From Methylocapsa acidiphila B2 (GTDB lineage Bacteria; Pseudomonadota; Alphaproteobacteria; Rhizobiales; Beijerinckiaceae), in the NCBI RefSeq assembly GCF_000427445.1, contig NZ_KE386496.1, positions 3,512,004 through 3,576,003 on the forward strand: a DNA stretch of 64,000 nucleotides, read 5' to 3'. A program made the translations under genes and the position numbers. Positions 55,979 through 64,000 of the stretch are shown here, one piece after another. The notes beneath the pieces were generated by a model. It did no database searches. It had not been told where the DNA came from and saw nothing but the letters and a program-made list of their open reading frames with translations. How positions within the stretch are numbered: the first letter of the stretch is position 1; the number at the start of each line of letters is the position of its first letter.

Positions 55979-56752
55979 CTAGACGTCGGTGCTGCCGTCG
56001 TCGTAGCCGACGTCCGAATTGTAATCGGACGCGTCCTGGAAATCGTCCTGATCCTGGTCGGCGTCCTGGTAGGCGTCCTGCTGCGAGCGTCCCGGTTCAT
56101 CCGAGCCATAGTAATTATTGACGATCGTCTCGCCGCCGAGGCCTCCGCCGAGCCCGCCGCCGCCAAATCCCGAGCCTATGCCGAGCGAATTATTGTGCCC
56201 GGCGAAAAGCCCGCGGATCGAATCGGCGAGAAGCACGCCGCCGGCGACGCCAGCCGCTGCGCCGAGCGCGCCCTTCAGAAAGCCGCCGCCTTGGGCAGGG
56301 GGCTGGCCGAAGGCTTGACCGGGCGCTTGGCCGCCCCAGGGACCTTGTTGCTGCGGAGGATAGGGCTGGCCATAGCCTTGCTGTGGCGGCTGTTGCCATC
56401 CGCTTGGAGGCGGAGACTGCCGCCAGCCGCCATCCTGCGGAGGCGCAGCCGGGCCGCGCGGCGCCCCGCCGCCGAACAGCGAGCCGATCCCGCTCAGGAA
56501 GCCGCCGCTCCCGCGCGAGGTCTGCTGCTCCAGTTCTTGAACCCTCGATTCGAGCTCCTGCAAGCGCGTGTTGGCGGCCTGCAGCGCCTGATCCTGGACG
56601 ATGACGGTCTGGGCGAGAAGATAGGGGGCGAAAGGCAAGCTCCGCACCGCGTCTGCGATGAACGCCTCGGCTTCCTTGTCGCGCGGACTATTCGCCTGAC
56701 TCTGCACGCGGTCGAAAAGACCTGTAAGCAGCTGGCGCTCTTCGGGTGACAT
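55979..56752 (-). CDS. DUF2076 domain protein
   Basis: A 257-residue protein with GGGAG upstream. The DUF2076 head (SPEERQLLTGLFDRVQSQAN..RDKEAEAFIADAV) leads into a coiled coil (about 50-75), then a Gly/Pro/Gln-rich low-complexity middle, a hydrophobic Gly-rich stretch (GALGAAAGVAGGVLLADSI) and an acidic tail. The family is widespread in alphaproteobacteria without known function; it may be periplasmic or envelope-linked. Confidence 0.85.
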   Translation of the reverse strand: MSPEERQLLTGLFDRVQSQANSPRDKEAEAFIADAVRSLPFAPYLLAQTVIVQDQALQAANTRLQELESRVQELEQQTSRGSGGFLSGIGSLFGGGAPRGPAAPPQDGGWRQSPPPSGWQQPPQQGYGQPYPPQQQGPWGGQAPGQAFGQPPAQGGGFLKGALGAAAGVAGGVLLADSIRGLFAGHNNSLGIGSGFGGGGLGGGLGGETIVNNYYGSDEPGRSQQDAYQDADQDQDDFQDASDYNSDVGYDDGSTDV

Positions 56753-56844
56753 CGGTTTTCTCCCTGCGAATTCGGCGGTTTTTCCACCCGCCGTGCCAAA
56801 TGTGGGAAGTTTTCCGTCGGTTCCAAGGCCTGCGCAACGGCGTC

Positions 56845-56864
56845 TAGATCATGTACATGATCTA
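56845..56864. promoter_or_regulatory. Perfect 20-bp palindrome
   Basis: TAGATCATGT followed by ACATGATCTA has no spacer. It is followed directly by CTAAT-CCA-ATTAG (56862-56874). It lies between the divergent DUF2076 gene and hisS, 93 bases upstream of the DUF2076 start. A dimeric regulator site is the simplest reading. Confidence 0.55.
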
Positions 56865-56881
56865 ATCCAATTAGTTAGAGA

Positions 56882-56925
56882 GCGGGATGCGGGCGGAAAA
56901 CAGTTTCCGCTTTTCCTCATCCCGC
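56882..56925. repeat. Nested hairpin upstream of hisS
   Basis: GCGGGATG (56882-56889) pairs with CATCCCGC (56918-56925), and GCGGAAA (56893-56899) with TTTCCGC (56904-56910). It resembles the 52717-52766 palindrome and is probably a member of the same dispersed set, or a leader structure of hisS. Confidence 0.6.
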
Positions 56926-57001
56926 CCTTGGGGCGACCCGCGCTTGCCGCTTCGTCACAGGCCTCGTAAGAAGCCGCGAGGAAGCGGGACTTAATGTAGA
57001 G

Positions 57002-58510
57002 ATGACGGACCAAAAGACAAATGCGCCGCGTGCGAGCGCGAGACTGCCGCGCGGCCTCGCCGACCGGGGGCCGGCCGACATTGCCGCGACCGACAGAATG
57101 CTCGCCGCCATCAAGGAGTCCTACGAGCTTTACGGGTTCGAGGCGGTCGAGACGCCCTTGATCGAGTTCACGGAGGCGCTGGGCAAATTCCTGCCCGACC
57201 AGGACCGCCCCAATGAAGGGGTCTTCTCGTTTCGCGACGATGACGAGAGTTGGCTCTCGCTGCGCTATGACCTGACCGCGCCGCTCGCCCGCTATGTGGC
57301 TGAAAATTTCGACAGATTGCCGAAGCCCTATCGCAGCTACCGCGCCGGCTATGTGTTTCGCAACGAGAAGCCAGGCCCGGGCCGCTTCCGCCAATTCATG
57401 CAATTCGACGCCGACACGGTGGGCGCGGCCTCGGTCGCGGCCGACGCCGAGATGTGCATGATGGCGGCGGACACGCTTGAGCGGCTCGGCATCCGGCGCG
57501 GCGATTATGTGATCAAGGTGAATAGCCGCAAGGTGCTCGACGGCGTTTTGGAAGCGATAGGGCTCGGTGGGGAAGAGAACGCCGGCCGCCGCCTGACTGT
57601 GCTGCGGGCGATCGACAAGTTGGACCGGCTGGGGCTCGCCGGGGTCAAGGAGCTTCTCGGCTCCGGCCGCAAGGATGAAAGCGGGGATTTCACCAAGGGC
57701 GCGAATCTCGATCCGGGCTCGGTGGAGCTTGTTCTTGGGCTGATCGAACCCGGCAAAGCGCCGGAAGATCAAGTCGCCTCGCTCGACCCAAGGCTCGCCG
57801 ATAGCAAGGTCGGACAAGAAGGCCGGCAGGAAATCGAAGAAATCGCCGCGCTTGTCGCAGCGTCCGGATATGACGATGGTCGGATTCGCATCGATCCCAC
57901 GGTCGTGCGCGGCCTTGAATATTACACAGGCCCCGTCTTCGAGGCCGAGCTGACTTTCGATGTTCGCGACGACAATGGCCATCCGGTCCGCTTCGGCTCG
58001 GTCGGCGGGGGCGGGCGCTATGACGGGCTCGTCGGGCGCTTTCGCGGCGAGAATGTCCCGGCGACGGGCTTCTCCATCGGCGTCTCGCGGCTCTATTCGG
58101 CGCTGAAGCTCGTCGGCTCCAGGATCGTCGCCGGCGCGGCGCGGCGCGGTCCCGTGGTCGTGCTCGTCCTCGATAAGACCGCCGCCGACCTCGCCCGCTA
58201 TCAAGGCTTCGTCGCCGCGCTGCGCAGCGAAGGGATCGCGGCGGAGCTTTACCTTGGCTCGTCCGGCATGAACGCCCAGCTCAAATATGCCGACAAGCGC
58301 GGCTCGCTCTGCGCCGTCATCCAGGGCTCGAACGAGCGGGAGAAAGGCGAGCTGGCGATTCGCGACCTTGCGCTCGGGGCGGAACTCGCCGCCTCGACCA
58401 AGGACCGCACGGATTATCTCGAGCTTCGCGCCAAGGCGCAGTTCAGCGTCAAGGAGACGGAGCTTGTCGCGGCGGTCCGCGAGGTTCTCGCGCGCCACGG
58501 TTTAGCTTAG
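57002..58510 (+). CDS. hisS: Histidyl-tRNA synthetase
   Basis: A 502-residue class II synthetase. Motif 2 ([26 protein letters not shown]), the histidine-binding [13 protein letters not shown] and the motif 3 region [17 protein letters not shown] are intact. A C-terminal anticodon-binding domain spans about 410-500. An alphaproteobacterial-type insertion lies near residues 190-290. The ribosome-binding site is weak; the start is placed at the first ATG that fits the family. hisZ and hisG are not adjacent. Confidence 0.95.
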   Translation: MTDQKTNAPRASARLPRGLADRGPADIAATDRMLAAIKESYELYGFEAVETPLIEFTEALGKFLPDQDRPNEGVFSFRDDDESWLSLRYDLTAPLARYVAENFDRLPKPYRSYRAGYVFRNEKPGPGRFRQFMQFDADTVGAASVAADAEMCMMAADTLERLGIRRGDYVIKVNSRKVLDGVLEAIGLGGEENAGRRLTVLRAIDKLDRLGLAGVKELLGSGRKDESGDFTKGANLDPGSVELVLGLIEPGKAPEDQVASLDPRLADSKVGQEGRQEIEEIAALVAASGYDDGRIRIDPTVVRGLEYYTGPVFEAELTFDVRDDNGHPVRFGSVGGGGRYDGLVGRFRGENVPATGFSIGVSRLYSALKLVGSRIVAGAARRGPVVVLVLDKTAADLARYQGFVAALRSEGIAAELYLGSSGMNAQLKYADKRGSLCAVIQGSNEREKGELAIRDLALGAELAASTKDRTDYLELRAKAQFSVKETELVAAVREVLARHGLA

Positions 58511-58582
58511 TTTCAGGCAAGATCGAAACCCAAGGGCGGCTTGATCGCGCGCTCAGTCGATGGCGTCGGCGCAATTACGAGT

Positions 58583-58609
58583 CAAAGGGCGCGGCGAAAG
58601 CGCCCTTTG
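58583..58609. terminator. Hairpin after hisS
   Basis: CAAAGGGCGC (58583-58592) and GCGCCCTTTG (58600-58609) pair over 10 bp with a 7-base loop. It lies 70 bases past the hisS stop and before the convergent secreted-protein remnant, so it can serve both. Confidence 0.65.
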
Positions 58610-58655
58610 CTCGCGGAGGAAAGGCAGCCAATATTTAACGTGTGGGCTCGCCCAA

Positions 58656-60225
58656 TTAGCGATGATTCAAACAGCGCGACTCGTCCTCGTCCTCGCAAGG
58701 GCTAAAGGCCACGCCGCGGAGAACCTGTTGGTAGTCGGCGGTGTCCAGAATATTGAACTTTTCGTTAGCGGGAAGGTTCGTGGCGGCGAGATTGTCCGTG
58801 ATCGACACGAGACGGTTTGGATCTGCGCCTTGGTCGCCTGACGCGCTGACGGTCGAAGTGACGCCGAAGATTGTGACAGTGCCATCGCCATTTGATCGTC
58901 CGGTAATATTGCGCAGCCCGTCCGTGGCGGGGTCAAGGCTCGAATCCAAGTTGGCGACGCTATATTGCTCGCCGAGAGCTAGCCCGTTTTGGAGCGTGTA
59001 GGCGAGGCGCCAGGTTCCGCCGCTGAGGATCCATTTCTGCAGGCCCGCGTTCGGATTTTGCCCCGCGTTCGCCGGCGTGTTAACGCCATCGCCTTCATCG
59101 GCGACATAGAGCGTCGTAGCGTTCGCAAACCAGATCCCAAACGGATGAAAATTGGTCGTCGCGAACTTGGCCGAAGTTGGATCTGTGGAGATGGCCTTGG
59201 CGAGACCGGTGGGGAAGCCGGGCAGGATGGCGAATTGAGCGGCCGCCGCAGTCAATTCGGGAGGCAATGTTCCGGACGCGCCGACTTGATAGACGGTGTC
59301 GACGCCATTGCTCCCGCTGCCTTTGCTGACGTACAGTGTGTTGTGGAAAATCGTCTCGCCGCGGAAATTGTCATCTTTGCCGGATTTGTCGGCGGCATAG
59401 CCGTTTTGCGTCACTGAATATCCATATTGATACCCGGTGGCTGCGCCCGGCGTTCCTTGCAGCGCGCCGACGACGATCGTATCCGGCGTTTTCGGCTTGG
59501 CGATTTGCACGCCGGTATTGTTGACAATGATCGTCGGCTGAGTTCCAGAGCCATTGCCGGCGTTTCCGACTGTGTAGTAAACGTCGGATCCGTAACTGTC
59601 GTTCAAAATCGCGGCGCGGCCATTATTGCCGCTATAGGTGTTGACGGAGGTCACGAGCGGCGGCGCCCGATCGCTGCGGATCTGAACGATCGCCCGTTGA
59701 TAGGTCAAAGCGACCGGGTTGGTCGGATCGACATGGGAGGGCGTATTGGAGTTCGACACGTCGAGCGTGTTGAGCGGCGCGTTGTAACCCATGAAGGTCA
59801 AAGCGCTCCTTTTGGTCGATAGATTGAGCGCCAATTCCGATTTGGAGCTGAAGCTGGTGACGATGCCGGTTCGCTCGGTCACGTTCAAGCTGCCGATCAG
59901 ATGGGCCGAGCGACTATCGGGGGAAAGGCGATATTGCCTGAGGATGATCGGCGACGTGACGCCGAAGCTTCCATCCACCGTATTGTTTTTGAAAACATTG
60001 GGATATGTCCCATCGGCGATCGCCAAGCCGCCGCCGGGCAATGTCTGCCCGATCGTGACAGTGGCGGCCGTCCCAACGTAAGTGCTGCTGCTGACGATGA
60101 GGCCGCCCGAAGGGAGTGAAAACCCAGGATCCGCGTGGCCGGCGGTGGGAGTCATGCCGGCGGTGAGCGCGGCTCCAATCGATGCGGCGCAGGCGAGACG
60201 TGGACGAAGGCTCGCCTTGCCTGCG
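58656..60225 (-). pseudogene. Secreted protein gene split by element 2, main part
   Basis: About 520 codons of a secreted beta-rich protein with many Gly/Asn/Thr repeats (phytase/NHL-like NATTLYVADEGDG, IFGVTSTVSASGD). Its last residues of signal peptide (PRLACAASIGAALTAG...GHADPGF) lie just inside the left flank. The start codon and first 11 codons are at 63762-63795, past element 2. Joining the flanks at one TGCCTGCG copy gives MMQWTSKTCAGKASLRPR and a 531-residue protein. The present open frame begins within the transposon and would lack proper export. Confidence 0.85.
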
Positions 60226-60246
60226 GGTAGTGGGTCAGTTTGAAAT

Positions 60247-61131
60247 TTATTCGACTGACTTTTTGTAAGGCCCGCGCTTTTTCGGGGAAGACACTTCCTC
60301 GCTGGCCTCGACCAGCGCCACGATGTCAGCAACTTCCCAAAGGCGATCTGAAACGCCGGCCGCCATAGCTGGCGTCATCCGCAGCTTCGAATGAATGCGG
60401 ACGAAATTGTAATACATCATATGGAGCGCGACCGCGTAAGCGTGGTTCTCAATCTTCTTTGAGAAGGCATTTGTCAGGCGGGTGAAGCGGCGCATATGCA
60501 TCCGTATCGTGAGATTTTGCCGCTCCACATAGGATGTGGAAACATGCGCAAAATCGGGATTGCCTTCGATCCGTTCCTTACGCGCGCCGGTGCATTCGGC
60601 GGGGCTGTAGCGGCCCTTGGCGCCCTCGGGCGAAGCCCCGTAAATCTTGACCAGCATGGCATAATCAATATCACCGCCGAATGCGCCTTCGACCGCTTCA
60701 AGATAAGCCTTATGCCCGTCTGATGTGAGCTGGACGCGATTGGCGAGCCGCGAGCGCAGATCGTCCATGAACCACATGGCGCATTCGCCATCCCTCCCGC
60801 CGACAAAATAGGAAACGATCAGCTTCGTATCGGCTTCAATCGCCGTCCATGTCCAAGTGTCGCCGGCGCCGTCAGGCGCGGCCTTCGCCGTCGCGACGTT
60901 CTTTTGCTTAGCGTAGGTGAAGCTCCAAATTTCATCAACCTGAATGCGCTTTGCTTTCACGTTCCGCACGTTGGCGTCGTGAAAGGCCATGCACGTCTTG
61001 CCAGCATCAATAAGCAGCTTTGTCACGGTGTTCTTGCTCGCGCCGGTCAGGCGAGTAATTGCGCGAATTGACTGGCCTTCACAGAGAAGGTGAAGGATGC
61101 GGGCGCGTTCGGCTGGGTCGAGCTTATTCAT
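60247..61131 (-). CDS. IS1-like transposase
   Basis: A 294-residue, single-frame transposase. A helix-turn-helix (about 17-40, QSIRAITRLTGASKNTVTKLL) precedes a DDE domain: Asp66 (VDEIWSF), Asp138 (TSDGHKAY), Glu203 (YVERQN). The C-terminal tail is basic (SPKKRGPYKK). It is longer than classic IS1 InsAB and shows no frameshift; many Rhizobiales copies are labelled IS1 family. The stop overlaps the left inverted repeat. Confidence 0.9.
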   Translation of the reverse strand: MNKLDPAERARILHLLCEGQSIRAITRLTGASKNTVTKLLIDAGKTCMAFHDANVRNVKAKRIQVDEIWSFTYAKQKNVATAKAAPDGAGDTWTWTAIEADTKLIVSYFVGGRDGECAMWFMDDLRSRLANRVQLTSDGHKAYLEAVEGAFGGDIDYAMLVKIYGASPEGAKGRYSPAECTGARKERIEGNPDFAHVSTSYVERQNLTIRMHMRRFTRLTNAFSKKIENHAYAVALHMMYYNFVRIHSKLRMTPAMAAGVSDRLWEVADIVALVEASEEVSSPKKRGPYKKSVE

Positions 61132-61238
61132 GCATTTCAAACTATCCTTTCTTAGCCATAAGTCAAGCATAACGGTCAGTTTGCAAAATTTTAAAATTTC
61201 GATATTTTGATGATTGCCGCTGAGTCGGCGGGGGATGC

Positions 61239-62369
61239 ATGGATACGACGCGCTTCAAGACACCTGGTCAATTGTTGGAATGGCTCCTCTCAGAGAGGGG
61301 CTGGACAAAGCGGACCCTTGCCGTCGTGCTGGACCTGGACGAACAGAAGATCAACCGCTTCGCCGCCGACAAGCAACCAATGACTGCTGAGTTCGCGCTT
61401 CTGCTGGAGGAAGTGTTCGGCGTCGAAGCGAGTGTTTTTTTAGGGCTGCAATGTGCTTATGACTTAGCCAAAGCGCGGATAGTCGCACAGCCAGACCCGA
61501 AAAGAGCTACGCGGGCGCATATCCATCACGGCTTGCCGCTGGCAGACATGATCAAACGGGGATGGATCAACGCCAAAGATGTCCGTGATCCTGGTATCGA
61601 ACAGGAACTCGTGCGATTTTTTGGAACGAACCGCGTTGAAGATATAGAAATCCTTCCACATTCCGCGAAAAAGACGGAAGTGAGCGCGCCGGCGACGCCA
61701 ACACAAATTGCTTGGTTATACCGAGTGCGGAAGATCGCTAGTGAAATGTTGGTAGCTCGTTACAGCTCCGAGGCGCTCTCGTCGGCGGTCCCAAAATTAA
61801 AGTCACTTCTCGTTTCTCCTGAAGCCACGCGAAAAGCACCCCGCATATTGGCTGAAGCTGGGGTTCGTTACCTTATCGTCGAATCTCTTCCGGGAGCCAA
61901 GATCGACGGAGTTTGCTTCTGGCTGAACGAACGATCTCCCGTGATCGCGATGACGATGCGCTTCGACCGCATTGATAATTTTTGGTTCGTCCTTCGTCAC
62001 GAAATTGAGCATGTCCTTCAAGGGCACGGCAAAGACAAAGTCATGTTGGATACTGACTTGGCGGGCGATATTGCGGAGGAAGTAAACGTCGCAGACGAGG
62101 AATGCGTTGCGAATGCGGCGGCTGCTGATTTCTGCGTTCCCAAAAAGATGATGGACGCATTCGTCGCGCGCAAAGCCCCCTTTTTCCACGACCGCGATAT
62201 CTTGGCGTTCGCCAAGATGATCAGTGTTCACCCTGGGCTGATAGCGGGGCAGATTCGCCACAGAACGAACAACTACGCTAGGTTCCAAAACTATCTTGCA
62301 AAAGTACGATCATCCGTTTTGCCGAACGCGGTCGTCGACGGATGGGGAAGTGTGTATCCAGTTGAATAA
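61239..62369 (+). CDS. XRE-HTH plus ImmA/IrrE metallopeptidase
   Basis: A 376-residue protein. The N-terminal helix-turn-helix (about 8-60, LLEWLLSERGWTKRTLAVVL) is HigA-like. A middle region carries no known domain. A C-terminal ImmA/IrrE peptidase has the zinc motif HEIEH at 254-258 and downstream EEVNVADEECVANAAAADF. It starts after GGGGGATG and is divergent from the transposase. The pair with the next gene resembles XRE-peptidase toxin-antitoxin and RosmerTA-like anti-phage modules. Confidence 0.85.
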   Translation: MDTTRFKTPGQLLEWLLSERGWTKRTLAVVLDLDEQKINRFAADKQPMTAEFALLLEEVFGVEASVFLGLQCAYDLAKARIVAQPDPKRATRAHIHHGLPLADMIKRGWINAKDVRDPGIEQELVRFFGTNRVEDIEILPHSAKKTEVSAPATPTQIAWLYRVRKIASEMLVARYSSEALSSAVPKLKSLLVSPEATRKAPRILAEAGVRYLIVESLPGAKIDGVCFWLNERSPVIAMTMRFDRIDNFWFVLRHEIEHVLQGHGKDKVMLDTDLAGDIAEEVNVADEECVANAAAADFCVPKKMMDAFVARKAPFFHDRDILAFAKMISVHPGLIAGQIRHRTNNYARFQNYLAKVRSSVLPNAVVDGWGSVYPVE

Positions 62370-62380
62370 CAGGAGAAGGG

Positions 62381-62866
62381 ATGTCTAAAAAACGTGAAAT
62401 GCAACGACTTATCCGGGCGTACAAAGACGAAACCGGGAAACTAGAAATCGATATGAAGGATGTGGCAAGGTGGGCTGCGGGCAAAGGCTGGCCGCTCCCA
62501 GTTCCACGAAATCCGCTGGACCTTTTGGCGCAGCAATTTGCCGAGGCAGCACGTGAAGAAACCCGGCGCGACGGCAAAACAGGACGCGCATATCGCGCCA
62601 ACCACTCATTCAGTGTTACGCAGGGTGGTCAACAACTGCACTTGTGGATCGACATCGACGAAGCAGAACGCGGACCATTCTTGAAATCAGCAGTCACACG
62701 CCGCGAACAGATGGTCGGCGACGGATTGCAGCTTACACTCGACATCATGCATTGGAACTCCGTCAATGCCGATGAGAAGCCAATTGAACTTCCCATGGAT
62801 CTGACGTTCGATATTGAACTCCGACTTAATGCGCCGGAGGATGATGAAGACGATGAGGCGGCCTAG
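62381..62866 (+). CDS. Partner protein of the ImmA/IrrE gene
   Basis: A 161-residue protein 11 bases after the peptidase gene, with AGGAG upstream, so cotranscribed. It has a basic N-terminal part (MSKKREMQRLIRAYK), a middle GKTGRAYRANHSF and WIDIDEAERGPF, and a strongly acidic C-terminus (EDDEDDEAA). No family known to me. By position it is the likely toxin, antitoxin or peptidase substrate of a two-gene module. Confidence 0.75.
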   Translation: MSKKREMQRLIRAYKDETGKLEIDMKDVARWAAGKGWPLPVPRNPLDLLAQQFAEAAREETRRDGKTGRAYRANHSFSVTQGGQQLHLWIDIDEAERGPFLKSAVTRREQMVGDGLQLTLDIMHWNSVNADEKPIELPMDLTFDIELRLNAPEDDEDDEAA

Positions 62867-63087
62867 CCGCCCTTCTTCCATCGTGCTTCGGCCGCGACAC
62901 GGGCAATTTCTGATCGCTCGCCACCAGATAGAGCTCGCGCCCGAGCTGGACCGCCCTTAGCGCCAGCCTTTGCCGCCCGCTGCTGTTTAGGCGTAGCTGG
63001 TAGCGTCTCACCTTCTCCCGTCGCCACGTCCACGACGAACTTGGCAAGCTGGTTCGTGTCGCGGGGGCGTTTTGGCGTTTGGGTCAT
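62863..63087 (-). CDS. Small basic KGG-type protein
   Basis: A 74-residue protein. RPRDTNQLAKFVVDVATGE leads to a Lys/Arg/Gly-rich segment (AKAGAKGGPARARAL) and ERSEIARVAAEARWKKGG. Close relatives are widespread next to IS1-like transposases in Rhizobiales; a nucleic-acid-binding role is likely but unproven. It converges with the 161-residue gene, overlapping by 4 bases. Confidence 0.7.
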   Translation of the reverse strand: MTQTPKRPRDTNQLAKFVVDVATGEGETLPATPKQQRAAKAGAKGGPARARALSGGERSEIARVAAEARWKKGG

Positions 63088-63133
63088 GGGTAGAATATGG
63101 CATATGTGCTAGCAGAGTTCCACCTAGAGCGCG

Positions 63134-63592
63134 CTATTTTGGCACGCCCGGTATTGAATGAACCTGCTTTTGCACATTGTCTAATTGTATCCTGATTTTT
63201 TGCTCGTCGATTTGTATCGCGTCGATCCGCTCTGGCACATGCTCAAGTAGCTTCATGCTGTCCTGCAAGTGAAGCACAACATCATGAGTTTCTGCAAGTG
63301 TTTGTTCTAGTCTAGGCGACTTAGAAAGCAAATCTTTTACATCTATACTTTTTGTATATGCCTCACGAAATGAAGAATTTAGTTCTATTGTCGCGTTTTT
63401 AGTCTCTTTTATTTCATCTTTTAATCCGCCGTATATGACATAAAGCAAGCCGAAAAAGGCAGCGGCTATTACACCTAGCAGAGAGTAAAATTGTCCCCTG
63501 CTAAATTGGAAATTGACGATCGGCGGGTCTTGATCCGGCGGCGTTGCCTGAGCTGGCTGCGGGGTCTGAGCCGGGGTGGTTGCAGACGGCAT
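63134..63592 (-). CDS. Single-pass membrane coiled-coil protein
   Basis: A 152-residue protein. A Pro/Gln/Thr-rich N-terminus (about 1-25), a membrane helix about 33-55 (FYSLLGVIAAAFFGLLYVIYG), then a long coiled coil (about 57-145, EIKETKNATIELNSSFREA, LEQTLAETHDVVLHLQDSM). AT-richer than the host. No family recognised. It is nearest the right inverted repeat of element 2, like the membrane protein at the left end of element 1. Confidence 0.65.
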   Translation of the reverse strand: MPSATTPAQTPQPAQATPPDQDPPIVNFQFSRGQFYSLLGVIAAAFFGLLYVIYGGLKDEIKETKNATIELNSSFREAYTKSIDVKDLLSKSPRLEQTLAETHDVVLHLQDSMKLLEHVPERIDAIQIDEQKIRIQLDNVQKQVHSIPGVPK

Positions 63593-63761
63593 ATCTGGAA
63601 ATCCTTTTATCTAATATCTTATATGGTCATACCCCTTGACTCTTATCAAATAATTGCGATCTAATTTGGAGTCGAATCAGACATGGGTCTCTCTAACCGC
63701 TACGGCCTTCAGCTGGTTCCATGCCAGTCTGCTCTGCGGAATTTCAAACTGACCCACTACC

Positions 63762-63795
63762 TGCCTGCGCAGGTTTTTGAAGTCCATTGCATCAT
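63762..63795 (-). pseudogene. Start of the secreted-protein gene, separated by element 2
   Basis: ATG at 63795 after GGGAGG (10-base spacing) begins MMQWTSKTCAG and runs into the TGCCTGCG duplication. It continues in frame at 60217 when element 2 is removed. It is the missing N-terminal piece, including the basic start of the signal peptide. Confidence 0.82.
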
Positions 63796-64000
63796 GAAAT
63801 AAGATCCTCCCGCAGCTCGCAAAATGGCGAGGCTCAAAATCGGGCGTCATCGCGCTGGAGCGGGCTCCCGAAGCATCCGGGCGATTGTTATCCAAGCGTT
63901 GTTTTCCGCCGCGGTTTCCGGTTAAGGTTGAGTTATTGCGTTGTTGTGACGCTCGTCATTCTTAGCGGAAGGCGTTTGCTCTTTGCGGCTCTGCCGGGGC
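63770..64000. other. Upstream region of the interrupted secreted-protein gene
   Basis: Apart from the first codons of the split gene, this end of the window holds only its probable promoter region. I see no further gene, and no clear -35/-10 pair. Confidence 0.35.

Larger units (their letters stand above)
60226..63761. mobile_element. IS1-like transposon with passenger genes (element 2)
   Basis: A 3536-bp element with perfect 22-bp inverted repeats (60226-60247, starting GGTAGTGGGTCAG, and 63740-63761) and an 8-bp duplication, TGCCTGCG, at 60218-60225 and 63762-63769. It encodes a minus-strand IS1-like transposase, a plus-strand XRE-ImmA/IrrE gene with a 161-residue partner, and two minus-strand small genes. 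It disrupts a secreted-protein gene. It is much longer than a simple IS1, so the passenger genes move with it. Duplication size fits IS1. Confidence 0.93.

Noticed and set aside
58656-60332. Taking the 558-residue frame as an intact gene
   Set aside because: Its first ~40 codons lie inside element 2; the true start is at 63795 on the far side of the element.
63677-63895. 72-codon frame across the right end of element 2
   Set aside because: It spans the inverted repeat and duplication, so it cannot be an ancestral gene of either the host or the element.

Overview
The window looks like chromosomal DNA of a GC-rich alphaproteobacterial methylotroph, most likely a serine-cycle methanotroph or methylotroph of the Methylocystaceae/Beijerinckiaceae type. 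The main reason is a nearly complete serine-cycle block at 10-23 kb: formate-THF ligase, hydroxypyruvate reductase, serine-glyoxylate aminotransferase and glycerate 2-kinase on the minus strand, then malate thiokinase A/B, PEP carboxylase and malyl-CoA lyase on the plus strand. The housekeeping cluster at 34-46 kb (nfu, tsaB, rimI, miaB, phoH, ybeY, corC, lnt, XRE regulator, metK, trmB) has the order usual in Rhizobiales. I found no rRNA, tRNA or CRISPR array.

Layout. 0.3-2.8 kb: SGNH/MBOAT O-acylation pair. 3.5-7.6 kb: aapJQMP amino-acid ABC transporter. 7.9-9.1 kb: metC. 10-23 kb: serine cycle, diverging from a 0.7-kb gene-free region between gckA and mtkA. 23-27.6 kb: small stress and metabolic genes and a 17-copy hexanucleotide repeat. 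27.8-33.7 kb: a glycosyltransferase gene split in two by an IS1595-family transposon. 34-46 kb: housekeeping cluster. 46-58.5 kb: sigma factor, SWIB protein, aldo/keto reductase, ribosomal proteins L35/L20, DEAD-box helicase, glycosyltransferase, hisS. 58.6-63.8 kb: a secreted-protein gene split by a second transposon with an IS1-like transposase.

The two transposons are the main accessory content. Element 1 (28900-32788, 3889 bp) has 26-bp terminal inverted repeats with one mismatch and a perfect 8-bp target duplication, GGATAGTC. It carries a DUF6471 protein, a GNAT toxin-like/antitoxin-like pair, a membrane protein and another unknown protein. Element 2 (60226-63761, 3536 bp) has perfect 22-bp inverted repeats and an 8-bp target duplication, TGCCTGCG. 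It carries an XRE-ImmA/IrrE peptidase with a 161-residue partner, a small KGG-type protein and a membrane coiled-coil protein. In both cases, joining the flanks at one copy of the duplication restores an uninterrupted reading frame, so both insertions look recent. Each element carries a probable toxin-antitoxin or anti-phage module, which makes them the best candidates here for little-described cargo.

Start codons were adjusted by Shine-Dalgarno spacing and family alignment from memory. Several genes use GTG or TTG, and mtkA appears to start at CTG. All family assignments come from reading motifs, not from database searches.
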